A stretch of 12,743 nucleotides of DNA, from assembly GCA_944387755.1 (NCBI GenBank), contig CALXGC010000042.1, positions 1-12,743 on the forward strand, in the 5' to 3' direction. Origin of the DNA: an uncultured Oscillospiraceae bacterium. Its GTDB lineage: Bacteria; Bacillota_A; Clostridia; Oscillospirales; Oscillospiraceae. The notes beneath the pieces are model-generated. The model saw only the letters and a program-made list of their open reading frames with translations. It was not told where the DNA came from and did no database searches. The translations under genes were made by a program, and so were the position numbers. This document shows, piece after piece, positions 5,384 to 12,031 of this stretch; the stretch's first letter is position 1; the number at the start of each line of letters is the position of its first letter.

Positions 5384-6325
5384 CTACGGGTGCGACAATA
5401 CGTCCTTCAGGGCGGGCATGGCGGAGATGGCCCCCGGCCGGGTACAGGTCAGCGCCGCCGCCCGGTTGGCAAAGGTCAAAATCTCCTCCAGCTCCGGGAC
5501 CTCCAGCCCCTCCAGGGGCCGCTCCCCCCGCTGGGTCAGGTGGCAGAGCACCGCCCCCAGAAAGGAGTCCCCCGCCCCGTTGGTGTCCGCCGCCGCCACA
5601 TGAAAGGCGGGGACCAGGCCGGTGCGCCCCTTCCAGCGGTAGAACACCCCCCGGCTGCCCAGCGTCACCAGGGTCAGCTCCACCCCCATGTCCTCCAGAA
5701 TGCCGCTGCCCCGCTCCAGGTCCTCCGACCCGGTGAGCAGGGGGAGCTCCTCCTCCGAGGCCTTCACCAGCCCCGCCAGGGGCAGGGGGATCTGAAGCCA
5801 CTGCATGGCCTCCTCCCGGCCCCGCCACAGGCTGGGGCGGTAGTTGGGGTCATAGCTCACCAGCTTGCCCGTCTTGTGGGCCCGCCGGGCGGCAAAAATC
5901 GTGGCCGAGCGGGACATCCCCGCCGTGAGGCTCACCGAGCCGAAGTGGAGCACCCGGCTGCGGTCCACCCAGCCCTCGTCAATCTCGTCGGCGGACAGGT
6001 TGACGTCCGCCCCCCGCATGAACCGGAAGGCGCGCTCCCCGTCCGGAGAGACGGAGACCACCGCCAGGGAGGTGGGGGAGCGGTCGGTGTGCAGGCCGGA
6101 GACGTCCACGCCGCTCTCCGACAGGGTCCGGCGCAGGTAGCTTCCAAAGCCGTCCTGCCCCACTTTTCCAATGAAGGCGGTCTTCGCCCCCAGCCGGGCC
6201 GCCGCCACCGCCACGTTGGCCGGCGCGCCCCCCGGATAGGCCGCAAAGAGAGGCACGCCCTCCTTACTGTATCCGGTCTGGGTCAGGTCGATGAGAATTT
6301 CTCCGATGGTGGTTACATCCAGCAT
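5384..6325 (-). CDS. PfkB-family carbohydrate kinase (fructokinase-like)
   Basis: This 313-residue ribokinase-family enzyme uses ATP to phosphorylate a sugar or sugar-like substrate. The N-terminal PfkB signature is G32-G-A-P-A-N37-V-A-V, and the C-terminal signature D247-T-N-G-A-G-D253-S-F contains the catalytic base D253 and the anion-hole glycines. The MLDVTTIGEILIDL start and the YDPNYRPSLW motif are typical of bacterial fructokinases, so fructose is the best guess. The ATG at 6325 is used; an upstream in-frame TTG would add 15 residues without homology. The Shine-Dalgarno is weak (GAGAGG, about 12 bases away). The stop codon TAG abuts the GGCGCGCC hairpin. HPr follows 42 bp downstream, suggesting a carbohydrate-responsive unit. 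Substrate is inferred, not proven. Confidence 0.88.
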   Translation of the reverse strand: MLDVTTIGEILIDLTQTGYSKEGVPLFAAYPGGAPANVAVAAARLGAKTAFIGKVGQDGFGSYLRRTLSESGVDVSGLHTDRSPTSLAVVSVSPDGERAFRFMRGADVNLSADEIDEGWVDRSRVLHFGSVSLTAGMSRSATIFAARRAHKTGKLVSYDPNYRPSLWRGREEAMQWLQIPLPLAGLVKASEEELPLLTGSEDLERGSGILEDMGVELTLVTLGSRGVFYRWKGRTGLVPAFHVAAADTNGAGDSFLGAVLCHLTQRGERPLEGLEVPELEEILTFANRAAALTCTRPGAISAMPALKDVLSHP

Positions 6326-6375
6326 GGCTGCATCACGCCTCTCTCTTCTTGTCGTCGGAAAAAACCGCAATGCTT

Positions 6376-6403
6376 ATTTTATCATATCCACGGAAAAAGT
6401 AAA
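6376..6403 (-). promoter_or_regulatory. Probable promoter for the kinase-HPr unit
   Basis: On the minus strand TTTACT (6398-6403) and TAAAAT (6376-6381) are 16 bp apart in an AT-rich island, with a nearby TATGAT as an alternative -10. RNA would start near 6369, about 45 nt before the ATG. It lies just past the trk operon terminator, so the unit should be independent of the trk genes. Confidence 0.5.
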
Positions 6404-6434
6404 GTGCGTCCCTCTATTTTTAGGCGCTCTGTAT

Positions 6435-6463
6435 AAAAAGAGGAGCCGCTCACAGGCGGCTCC
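6435..6463 (-). terminator. Terminator of the trk operon, overlapping the trkH stop codon
   Basis: GGAGCCGC and GCGGCTCC form a perfect 8-bp stem (6456-6463 and 6442-6449) followed by TCTTTTT on the minus strand. The 5' arm encodes the last trkH codons and the TGA stop overlaps the loop and 3' arm (6450-6452), so a terminating ribosome would cover the hairpin. Confidence 0.85.
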
Positions 6464-7895
6464 AGGTGCGCCGGCTGAAGAGCACCAAAATCGGGAAAAT
6501 CTCCAGCCGCCCCACAATCATGCACACAGACAGCGTCAGCTTGGACAGGGGGGAGAACGCCGCGAAGCTGCCCACCGGGCCGATCTCCTGAAGGCCGGGG
6601 CCCACGTTGCTCAGACAGGTGAGGGCCGCGGAGAAGGACACCTCAAAGGACACGCCGTCCAGAGAGACCACCAGCCCCGTCCCCAGCAGAATCAGGAAAT
6701 AGCAGCCGGTGAAGGCCAGCACAGAGCGCAGGGTGTCCTCGTCCACCACCTTGCCCTCCAGGCGCACCAGCTCCACCGAGCGGGGGTGGGCGATGCGGTG
6801 AATCTCCCGGCGGATGGTCCGCAGCAGAATCAGCACCCGGGAGCACTTCAGGCCGCCGCCGGTGGAGCCGGCGCAGGCCCCGCAGAACATCAGCAGGATG
6901 ATGACAAACTGGGCGGCCGACGGCCAGAGCACATAGTCCGCCGTGGCGAAGCCCGTGGTGGAGACGATGGACGCCACCTGGAAGAAGGCGTAGCGCAGGC
7001 TCTGGAGGACGCTGCCGTAGATGGGCAGGATGTCCAGGGTGATCAGCGCCGTGGCGGCGGCCACCACCAGGAGGAAGAAGCGCATCTCGTCGCTCTTCAG
7101 CGCCTCGCCGATGCGCCGCTGGAGCACCAGGAAGTACAAAGAGAAGTTGATGGAGAACAGCAGGCAGAACACCCCGATGATCACGTCGATCACCGCGCTG
7201 TCATAGGCCCCCACGCTGGCCGCCCGGTTGGAGAAGCCCCCCGTCCCCGCGGTGGAGAAGGCGTGGACCAGGGCGTCGTAGAGGGGCATTCCCGCCAGCT
7301 TCAGCAGAAAGACCTCCACCGCCGTCATGACGAAGTAAATGCTGTAGAGAATTTTTGAGGTCTGGGACTGCTTGGGCACCAGCTTGGAGAACACCGGGCC
7401 GGGGCTCTCCGCCTGGGCCAGGAAGTAGGAGCGCACCCCCATGGAGGGCAGCAGCGCCGTGGCCAGCACCAGAATGCCCATGCCCCCCAGCCAGTGGGTG
7501 AAGGCCCGCCAGAGCAGAATGCCCTGGGGCAGGGACTCAATGTCCGTTAAAATCGTGGCCCCGGTGGTGGTGAAGCCGGAGCTGGCCTCGAAAATGCAGT
7601 CCACCAGGGTGTTGAAGCCTCCGCCGCCGTTGAAGTAGAAGGGCAGCCCCCCGGCCACGCCGGTGAACAGCCAGATCAGCCCCACCGCGGCGAAGCCCTC
7701 CCGCAGAAAAAAGGACCCGTCCGCCACCGGAAGCACAGACAGGGGCAGGCTGATGCACAGGATAATCCCCATGGTATACAGAAAGGGGGCGGGGTCCTCC
7801 CCGTAGAGCAGGGCGCAGCCCAGGGGCAGGAGCATCGCGGCGGCAACCACCAGCTCCACCCGCCCCAGCAGCTTGAGCACCAATTTAAAATTCAT
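6450..7895 (-). CDS. trkH: TrkH family K+ uptake channel subunit (copy 1, distal)
   Basis: This 481-residue polytopic membrane protein is the ion-conducting subunit of a Trk/Ktr potassium uptake system, working with cytosolic TrkA. The four pore loops are visible: SSGFTTTG (105-112), STAGTGGF (214-221), VSTTGF (311-316) and LSNVGPG (428-434). Each holds the filter glycine. The intramembrane gating segment before the last repeat, CGACAGSTGGGLKCSR, is conserved. Both copies share the MLLPLG and ALLYGEDP N-terminus. The ATG at 7895 is chosen for GGAGAGG immediately upstream; the in-frame TTG at 7907 would contain that site. It lies 36 bp after copy 2 and ends in a terminator. By eye it is roughly 60% identical to copy 2. 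The filter looks canonical; K+ versus Na+ preference is not settled by sequence. Confidence 0.93.
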   Translation of the reverse strand: MNFKLVLKLLGRVELVVAAAMLLPLGCALLYGEDPAPFLYTMGIILCISLPLSVLPVADGSFFLREGFAAVGLIWLFTGVAGGLPFYFNGGGGFNTLVDCIFEASSGFTTTGATILTDIESLPQGILLWRAFTHWLGGMGILVLATALLPSMGVRSYFLAQAESPGPVFSKLVPKQSQTSKILYSIYFVMTAVEVFLLKLAGMPLYDALVHAFSTAGTGGFSNRAASVGAYDSAVIDVIIGVFCLLFSINFSLYFLVLQRRIGEALKSDEMRFFLLVVAAATALITLDILPIYGSVLQSLRYAFFQVASIVSTTGFATADYVLWPSAAQFVIILLMFCGACAGSTGGGLKCSRVLILLRTIRREIHRIAHPRSVELVRLEGKVVDEDTLRSVLAFTGCYFLILLGTGLVVSLDGVSFEVSFSAALTCLSNVGPGLQEIGPVGSFAAFSPLSKLTLSVCMIVGRLEIFPILVLFSRRTWSRL

Positions 7896-7931
7896 GTTCC
7901 TCTCCAAAATTCATGGCCGGAACGGCCGTTT

Positions 7932-9368
7932 TTAAACGTTGCGCCACACAGCGCGGCTGAACAGCACCAGGATGGGGAAGATCTCCAGACGGCCCGTCAC
8001 CATGCACAGGGACATGACCACCTTGGACAGGGGCGAAAAGGCGGAGAAATTCCCCGTGGGGCCCACCATCTCCAGTCCGGGACCCACGTTGCTCAGACAG
8101 GCCAGGGCGGCGGAGAAGGAGACGGAGAAGTCATAGCCGTCCAGAGACAGCACCAGGGCGCACAGCAGCACAATCAGCATAAAGCACCCCAGAAACGCCA
8201 GCACCATCCGCAGGGTGCCGCTCTCCACCACCTTGCCGTCCATCTTGATGACCTCCACCGACCGGGGGTGGGCAATGCGCCGGATCTCCCGGCGGACCGC
8301 CCGGAGCAGAATCAAAATCCGGGCGCATTTGATGCCGCCGCCGGTGGAGCTGGAGCAGGAGCCGCAGAACATCAGCAGCACCAGCACCATCTGGGAGAAG
8401 GCGGGCCAGAGCACATAGTCCTCCGTAAAGAAGCCGCAGGTGGAGATGATGGAGGTGACGTGGAAGAAGGCGTACCGCAGCCGCTCCGGCAGGTTGGGGT
8501 GGAGCGGTCCCAGGTCCCAGGCGATGAGCAGCGTGGCCGACGCCACCACCAGCAGGAAGAAGCGCAGCTCCTCGTTTTTCCAGATCTCCTTATACCGGCG
8601 GCGCAGGGCCAGGTAGAACAGGCCAAAGTTTAAAGAGAACAGCAGGGTAAAGCAGGAGACGATGACGTCCACCGCCGGGGAGTTATAGGCGGCAAAGCTG
8701 GCATTTTTGCTGGAAAATCCTCCGGTCCCGGCCACGGAAAAGGCGTGGACCACCGCGTCAAACACAGGCAGCCCCGCCAGAACCAGCAGAAGCACCACCG
8801 CCAGGGTCATGACGCAGTAGATCTCGTACAGGATCTTCGAGGTCTTGGCCTGCTTGGGCACCAGCTTCACCACAATGGGGCCGGGGGTCTCCGCCCGGGT
8901 CAGATAGTGGGACTTCACCCCCAGGGACGGGAGCACCGCCGTGGCCAGCACCAGCACGCCCATGCCCCCCAGCCAGTGGGTGAAGCAGCGCCAGAACTGC
9001 ACGCCGTGGGGGAGAATCTCAATATCCGGCAGGATGGTCGCCCCCGTGGTGGTAAAGCCGGAGCTGGACTCAAACAGGCAGTCCCACACCGTGGCGAAGC
9101 AGCCGGAGAAATAGAAGGGAAGGCTGCCCAGCACGCAGGTGACAATCCAGATCAGCCCCACCGCGGCAAAGCCCTCCCGCTGGTAAAATTCCGGCTGGGC
9201 GGGCAGCAGGGAGAGGGGGAGGCTGACGCAGAGCACAATGGCAATGCTGTACACAAAGGGCATGGGGTCCTCCCCATAGAGCAGCGCCGTCCCCAGGGGG
9301 AGCAGCATCACCGCCGTCACAATCAGCTCCACCCGGCCCACCAGTCTCAGAACAAACCGGATGTTCAT
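7932..9368 (-). CDS. trkH: TrkH family K+ uptake channel subunit (copy 2, proximal)
   Basis: This 478-residue paralogue of the neighbouring TrkH has the same membrane layout. The pore loops are SSGFTTTG (102-109), SVAGTGGF (211-218), ISTCGF (308-313) and LSNVGPG (425-431). In loop 3 the filter Thr is Cys (C311), where copy 1 has T314. The gating segment CGSCSSSTGGGIKCAR is retained, with a different Cys/Ser pattern from copy 1. The ATG at 9368 overlaps the TGA stop of trkA in an ATGA junction, and GGAAGG lies directly before it within trkA. The two are therefore probably translationally coupled, implying that TrkA and this copy are made in linked amounts. The protein probably forms homodimers or mixed dimers with copy 1; this is inference. 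Confidence 0.93.
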   Translation of the reverse strand: MNIRFVLRLVGRVELIVTAVMLLPLGTALLYGEDPMPFVYSIAIVLCVSLPLSLLPAQPEFYQREGFAAVGLIWIVTCVLGSLPFYFSGCFATVWDCLFESSSGFTTTGATILPDIEILPHGVQFWRCFTHWLGGMGVLVLATAVLPSLGVKSHYLTRAETPGPIVVKLVPKQAKTSKILYEIYCVMTLAVVLLLVLAGLPVFDAVVHAFSVAGTGGFSSKNASFAAYNSPAVDVIVSCFTLLFSLNFGLFYLALRRRYKEIWKNEELRFFLLVVASATLLIAWDLGPLHPNLPERLRYAFFHVTSIISTCGFFTEDYVLWPAFSQMVLVLLMFCGSCSSSTGGGIKCARILILLRAVRREIRRIAHPRSVEVIKMDGKVVESGTLRMVLAFLGCFMLIVLLCALVLSLDGYDFSVSFSAALACLSNVGPGLEMVGPTGNFSAFSPLSKVVMSLCMVTGRLEIFPILVLFSRAVWRNV

Positions 9369-10798
9369 CCTTCCGCGCCTCTGGCGCCGCCCACGTTAAA
9401 GGGCAGCTCCGGCTCATAGATGTCGTCCAGGTCCAAAATCCGCTGGCCGCGGGAGATGAGAATCACCGAGTCCCCCTCCTGAAGCCAGGTGGAGCCCTCC
9501 GGGATGATAATCTCCCGGCCCCGCAGAATCACCGCCAGCAGAATCCCCTTCCGGATGTGCAGGTCCTTCAGGGGAATTTTCAGATTGCGGGAGTCGGCCC
9601 GCACCGTGAACTCCATGGCCTCGGCGGAGCTGTCCGCAATGCGGTAATAGGTCTTCATCACCGCGCCCTTGGAGTTCTGCATTCCCCGCACCACCTGGAG
9701 AATCTGGGCCACCGTAATCAGCTTGGGGGAGATGACGCTGTCCAGCCCCACGTCCCGGGCGATGCCGGCGTAGTTCTGCCGGTTGGACTTGGCCACCACC
9801 TTGGACACGCCCTTCTGCATGGCGTACAGGGAGATGATCAGATTGTCCTCGTCCCGGTCGGTGAGGGCCACGAAGGCGTCGGCGGAGGCCATGCGCTCCG
9901 ACTCCAGCAGCTCCTGGTCCGTGCCGTCGCCGCAGATCACCGTGGCGTGGGGCAGCACCTCGCTGATGTGCCGGCAGCGCTCCTCGCTGATCTCCACGAT
10001 TTTCACGTGCATTCTCATTTTGCTCAGCTCCGCCGCCAGATAGAGGGAGATTTTCCCGCCCCCGGCGATGAACACGTTCTTCACCTTGGGGCTGTAGCGG
10101 CCCAGCAGGCGGAAGAACTGGTCCAGGCTGGAGGGCCGGCCGATGACATAGAGCTTATCCCCCACCTCAGGCACAAAGGAGCCGGTGGGGATGGTGACAA
10201 CGCCGCCCCGGTCCACGGCGCAGAAGAGCAGAGAGAGCTTCTTCACCTGGTCGGACAGGGCGTGGAGGGGGTGGCCCGCCATAAAGTCCCCCTCCTGAAT
10301 GCGGAAGCCCATCAGCTCCACCCGGCCCCGGCAGAAGGTCTCGATGTTGGCCGCGGGGGGGAAGCGCAGCAGCCGGGAGATCTCCACCGCCGTGGCGTTC
10401 TCCGGATTGATCACCATGTCGATGCCCAGGTCCCTCTTCAGATTGTTCAGCCCCATGCTGTACTCCGGGTTCCGGATGCGGGCGATGGTGTACTTGGCCC
10501 CCATGTGCTTGGCAGAGAGACAGCAGACCATGTTCACCTCGTCGGAGTTGGTGGCGGCCACCAGCAGGTCGGCCTCATCCGCCCCCGCGTCCGACAGCGT
10601 GGCGGCGGACACCCCGTTGCCCTTGACGCTCATCACGTCCAGGGCGTCCGAGGCCCGGCGGAGGCTCTCCTCCCGCATGTCCACAATGGTCACGTCATAC
10701 TTCTCCTGCACAAGCTGCTCAGCCAGGGAGAAGCCCACCTTGCCGTTGCCCACAATGACTACCTTCAGCGGGCGGTTTTCCTTTTCTTTTTCCCTCAT
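9365..10798 (-). CDS. trkA: TrkA, cytosolic RCK-type gating subunit of the Trk K+ system
   Basis: This 477-residue peripheral membrane protein has two tandem TrkA_N-TrkA_C (RCK) halves. It binds nucleotides and gates TrkH channels. The first Rossmann site is G17-N-G19-K-V-G22 with D40 at the end of strand 2, matching NAD(H) binding. The second half starts at about 240 with G246-G-G248-K-I-S251, in which the last glycine of GxGxxG is Ser, so its nucleotide preference may differ. RCK_C domains lie at about 148-232 and after about 375, with the pattern PLKDLHIRKGILLAVI and a final GDSVILIS strand. The length fits TrkA (about 450-480). The ATG at 10798 has GGGAG nearby. The stop overlaps the start of trkH copy 2, and the exported-protein gene is 64 bp upstream on the same strand. 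Confidence 0.95.
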   Translation of the reverse strand: MREKEKENRPLKVVIVGNGKVGFSLAEQLVQEKYDVTIVDMREESLRRASDALDVMSVKGNGVSAATLSDAGADEADLLVAATNSDEVNMVCCLSAKHMGAKYTIARIRNPEYSMGLNNLKRDLGIDMVINPENATAVEISRLLRFPPAANIETFCRGRVELMGFRIQEGDFMAGHPLHALSDQVKKLSLLFCAVDRGGVVTIPTGSFVPEVGDKLYVIGRPSSLDQFFRLLGRYSPKVKNVFIAGGGKISLYLAAELSKMRMHVKIVEISEERCRHISEVLPHATVICGDGTDQELLESERMASADAFVALTDRDEDNLIISLYAMQKGVSKVVAKSNRQNYAGIARDVGLDSVISPKLITVAQILQVVRGMQNSKGAVMKTYYRIADSSAEAMEFTVRADSRNLKIPLKDLHIRKGILLAVILRGREIIIPEGSTWLQEGDSVILISRGQRILDLDDIYEPELPFNVGGARGAEG

Positions 10799-10862
10799 AG
10801 CGCTCCCGCCCCTCTCCGGGGCTCAGCCTCCTTTGATCATTTCACACTCTGCCTGCGCAGAT

Positions 10863-11528
10863 TCAGATGGTCCACTGGCTGTGAATCAGCCCCACCAGGT
10901 ACCAGCCGGACTGGGTGGGCGCAAAGACCATCTTCAGCGAGCACCAGTCCAGCCCCTCGTTCTCCTCCAGCAGCCCCGGATAGCACAGGTCCACAAACCG
11001 GCAGCCGGGATAGGCCTCCCGGACGTTCTCCAGGGAGTTTCCGCTCATGACAATCTCGTCCACCCCCACGGAGGGCGCCTGGGTGTAGTCCACGGAGAAG
11101 ATATACTCCTCCAGGAACTGCGCGATGGTCATCTCGATGGGCTCCCCCCGGCCGTCCTCATACCCCCACAGATAGCGGGCGTCGTCCTGAGCCAGCACCC
11201 GGATCTCATCGGCGGTGAACCGCTGGTCCGCCCCGTGGTCCACTGTGGAATAGGGCGAAAACGTCACCCCCTCCTCCGGGTGGACATAGCCGGCCAGCGC
11301 CTCATAGTCCTTCTCCTTCAGCGCCTCCGCCGTGCCCGCCGCCGCCTGGAGCAGCGCCGCCGTATCCCGCGAGGAAAATACATCCTGGACCGCCTCCCCG
11401 CTCTTCTCCGCCGGCACAACCAGGGCGGGCGTCACGTCCGGCCCCTGACTGAGCATGGGAAACAGACTGAGCACGCCCAGGATAAAGCCAAATAAAAATA
11501 ACAGCATGGATACTGCGGCACGTTTCAC
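10863..11528 (-). CDS. Exported or membrane-anchored protein of unknown function, first gene of the trk operon
   Basis: This 221-residue protein has an N-terminal signal or anchor (basic MKRAA, hydrophobic 8-26, no lipobox Cys). A soluble region outside the membrane follows. It has an Ala-rich helix (57-78, LLQAAAGTAEALKEKDYEAL), then the motif H83-P-E-E-G-V-T-F-S-P-Y93, and a C-terminal part with aromatic residues and a repeated Cys (C176, C182 and C197 by my count). The helix-plus-strand layout is reminiscent of NTF2-like extracellular domains, but I do not recognise a characterised family. The start is GTG at 11528, supported by AAAGGAGG 9 bases upstream. A consensus promoter precedes it and trkA follows after 64 bp with no terminator, so it probably leads the potassium operon. 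Confidence 0.75.
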   Translation of the reverse strand: MKRAAVSMLLFLFGFILGVLSLFPMLSQGPDVTPALVVPAEKSGEAVQDVFSSRDTAALLQAAAGTAEALKEKDYEALAGYVHPEEGVTFSPYSTVDHGADQRFTADEIRVLAQDDARYLWGYEDGRGEPIEMTIAQFLEEYIFSVDYTQAPSVGVDEIVMSGNSLENVREAYPGCRFVDLCYPGLLEENEGLDWCSLKMVFAPTQSGWYLVGLIHSQWTI

Positions 11529-11569
11529 AGCCAGGCGCCTCCTTTGGGAAATCAGGTCCGAAGAAGAGA

Positions 11570-11585
11570 CGCGGAACTGTCCGCG
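11570..11585 (-). other. Hairpin at the start of the trk operon leader
   Basis: CGCGGA and TCCGCG pair around a 4-nt loop, about 8 bases from the predicted RNA start at 11593. It may stabilise the 65-nt leader. The leader is too short for a known K+- or c-di-AMP-responsive riboswitch. Confidence 0.4.
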
Positions 11586-11599
11586 CGCTCCACGACGGT

Positions 11600-11628
11600 A
11601 TTATAGAGGTTCCAAAGAGAAAATGCAA
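11600..11628 (-). promoter_or_regulatory. Sigma-A promoter of the trk operon
   Basis: On the minus strand TTGCAT (11623-11628) and a perfect TATAAT (11600-11605) are 17 bp apart, one of the best promoters in the window. RNA would start near 11593, about 65 nt before the GTG start, and run about 5.2 kb to the terminator at 6435. Confidence 0.88.
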
Positions 11629-11681
11629 GAGAGCACAGAAATTCTCCCGCCGGGCCGCCGCGCCCCACGGCTACGTCCGCC

Positions 11682-11779
11682 ATTTGCCCCCTTTTGAAAG
11701 GGGGTGCCGCCCAACGGGCGGCGGGGGATTGTGCCCCCCTTGTGAAAGGGGAGTGCCGCCGAAGGCGGCGGGGGGGCGA
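11682..11779. repeat. Tandem two-hairpin modules C1 and C2
   Basis: Two adjacent 49-bp units share one plan. Hairpin 1 is C-rich/G-rich: CCCCCTT/AAGGGGG with loop TTGA in C1, CCCCTT/AAGGGG with loop GTGA in C2. After a TG it is followed by hairpin 2: GCCGCCC/GGGCGGC with loop AAC in C1, GCCGCC/GGCGGC with loop GAA in C2. Stem lengths and loop bases differ while pairing is kept. Confidence 0.7.
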
Positions 11780-11826
11780 ACGGCGGCGCGCCGGGCCGCC
11801 GCGCCCCACATACACGTCCGTTGTTG

Positions 11827-11853
11827 CCGTAGGGGCGGCCCTTGCGGCCGCCC
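11827..11853. repeat. Hairpin module D
   Basis: GGGCGGCC (11833-11840) and GGCCGCCC (11846-11853) form a perfect 8-bp stem with a CTTGC loop, preceded by CCGTAG and followed by a linker ending ACGTCCGCC. The hairpin at 5363-5382 is similar in plan on the opposite strand. Confidence 0.6.
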
Positions 11854-11906
11854 GCCCCACGCGCACGTCCGCCGGTTAAACCCCTTCCGCCTCGCTTCGC
11901 CCGGCG

Positions 11907-11930
11907 CCTCCCCCGAAGGGGGAGGCTTTT
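11907..11930 (+). terminator. Terminator-like hairpin of module A2
   Basis: The arms 11907-11914 and 11918-11925 form an 8-bp stem with loop GAA, then CTTTT. On the plus strand there is no gene for it to terminate, because the flanking genes are on the minus strand. This suggests the element is carried as a unit rather than placed to serve a gene. Confidence 0.45.
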
Positions 11931-11992
11931 AGGCGCGCCGGGCCGCCGCGCTCCACAGATACGGCCGCCCCCTCATCCGGCGCTTCGCGCCA

Positions 11993-12022
11993 CCTTCCCC
12001 CCTGCGGGGGGAAGGCTTTTTT
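11993..12022 (+). terminator. Terminator-like hairpin of module B2
   Basis: CCTTCCCCCC and GGGGGGAAGG form a perfect 10-bp stem with a TGC loop followed by C and six Ts (12017-12022). It points toward rplQ, opposite to gene direction, so it could block antisense transcription into the ribosomal operon. Confidence 0.55.
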
Positions 12023-12031
12023 GAGGGGAAG

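Larger units (their letters stand above)
11645..12022. repeat. Composite intergenic repeat block II
   Basis: This fills most of the gene-free stretch between the exported-protein gene and rplQ. In order on the plus strand: linker (11645-11681), module C1 (11682-11730), module C2 (11731-11779), linker with GGCGCGCC (11785-11820), module D (11827-11853) plus a short linker, module A2 (11871-11930), linker (11931-11970) and module B2 (11971-12022). The last three match block I (2031-2180) at about 91% with no indels. The linkers share the core GCCGGGCCGCCGCGCCCCAC, or close variants, and then ACGTCCGCC. No ORF here has coding support. Confidence 0.85.

Noticed and set aside
5297..6436. Open frame of 379 codons on the plus strand opposite the sugar kinase
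   Set aside because: It is Pro/Gly/Arg-rich and antisense to a well-conserved PfkB kinase; there is no coding support.
9557..11050. Long open frame (497 codons) on the plus strand opposite trkA
   Set aside because: It has biased His/Gly/Val composition, no domain pattern and no RBS; it is the antisense shadow of trkA and its neighbour.
11529..11593. c-di-AMP or other riboswitch controlling the trk operon
   Set aside because: The predicted leader is only about 65 nt with one small hairpin, too short for known K+-related riboswitches.
11645..12022. CRISPR array or transposon genes in the repeat-rich region
   Set aside because: The repeats are hairpin modules of different types with conserved linkers, not identical repeats with unique spacers, and no transposase-like protein is encoded.
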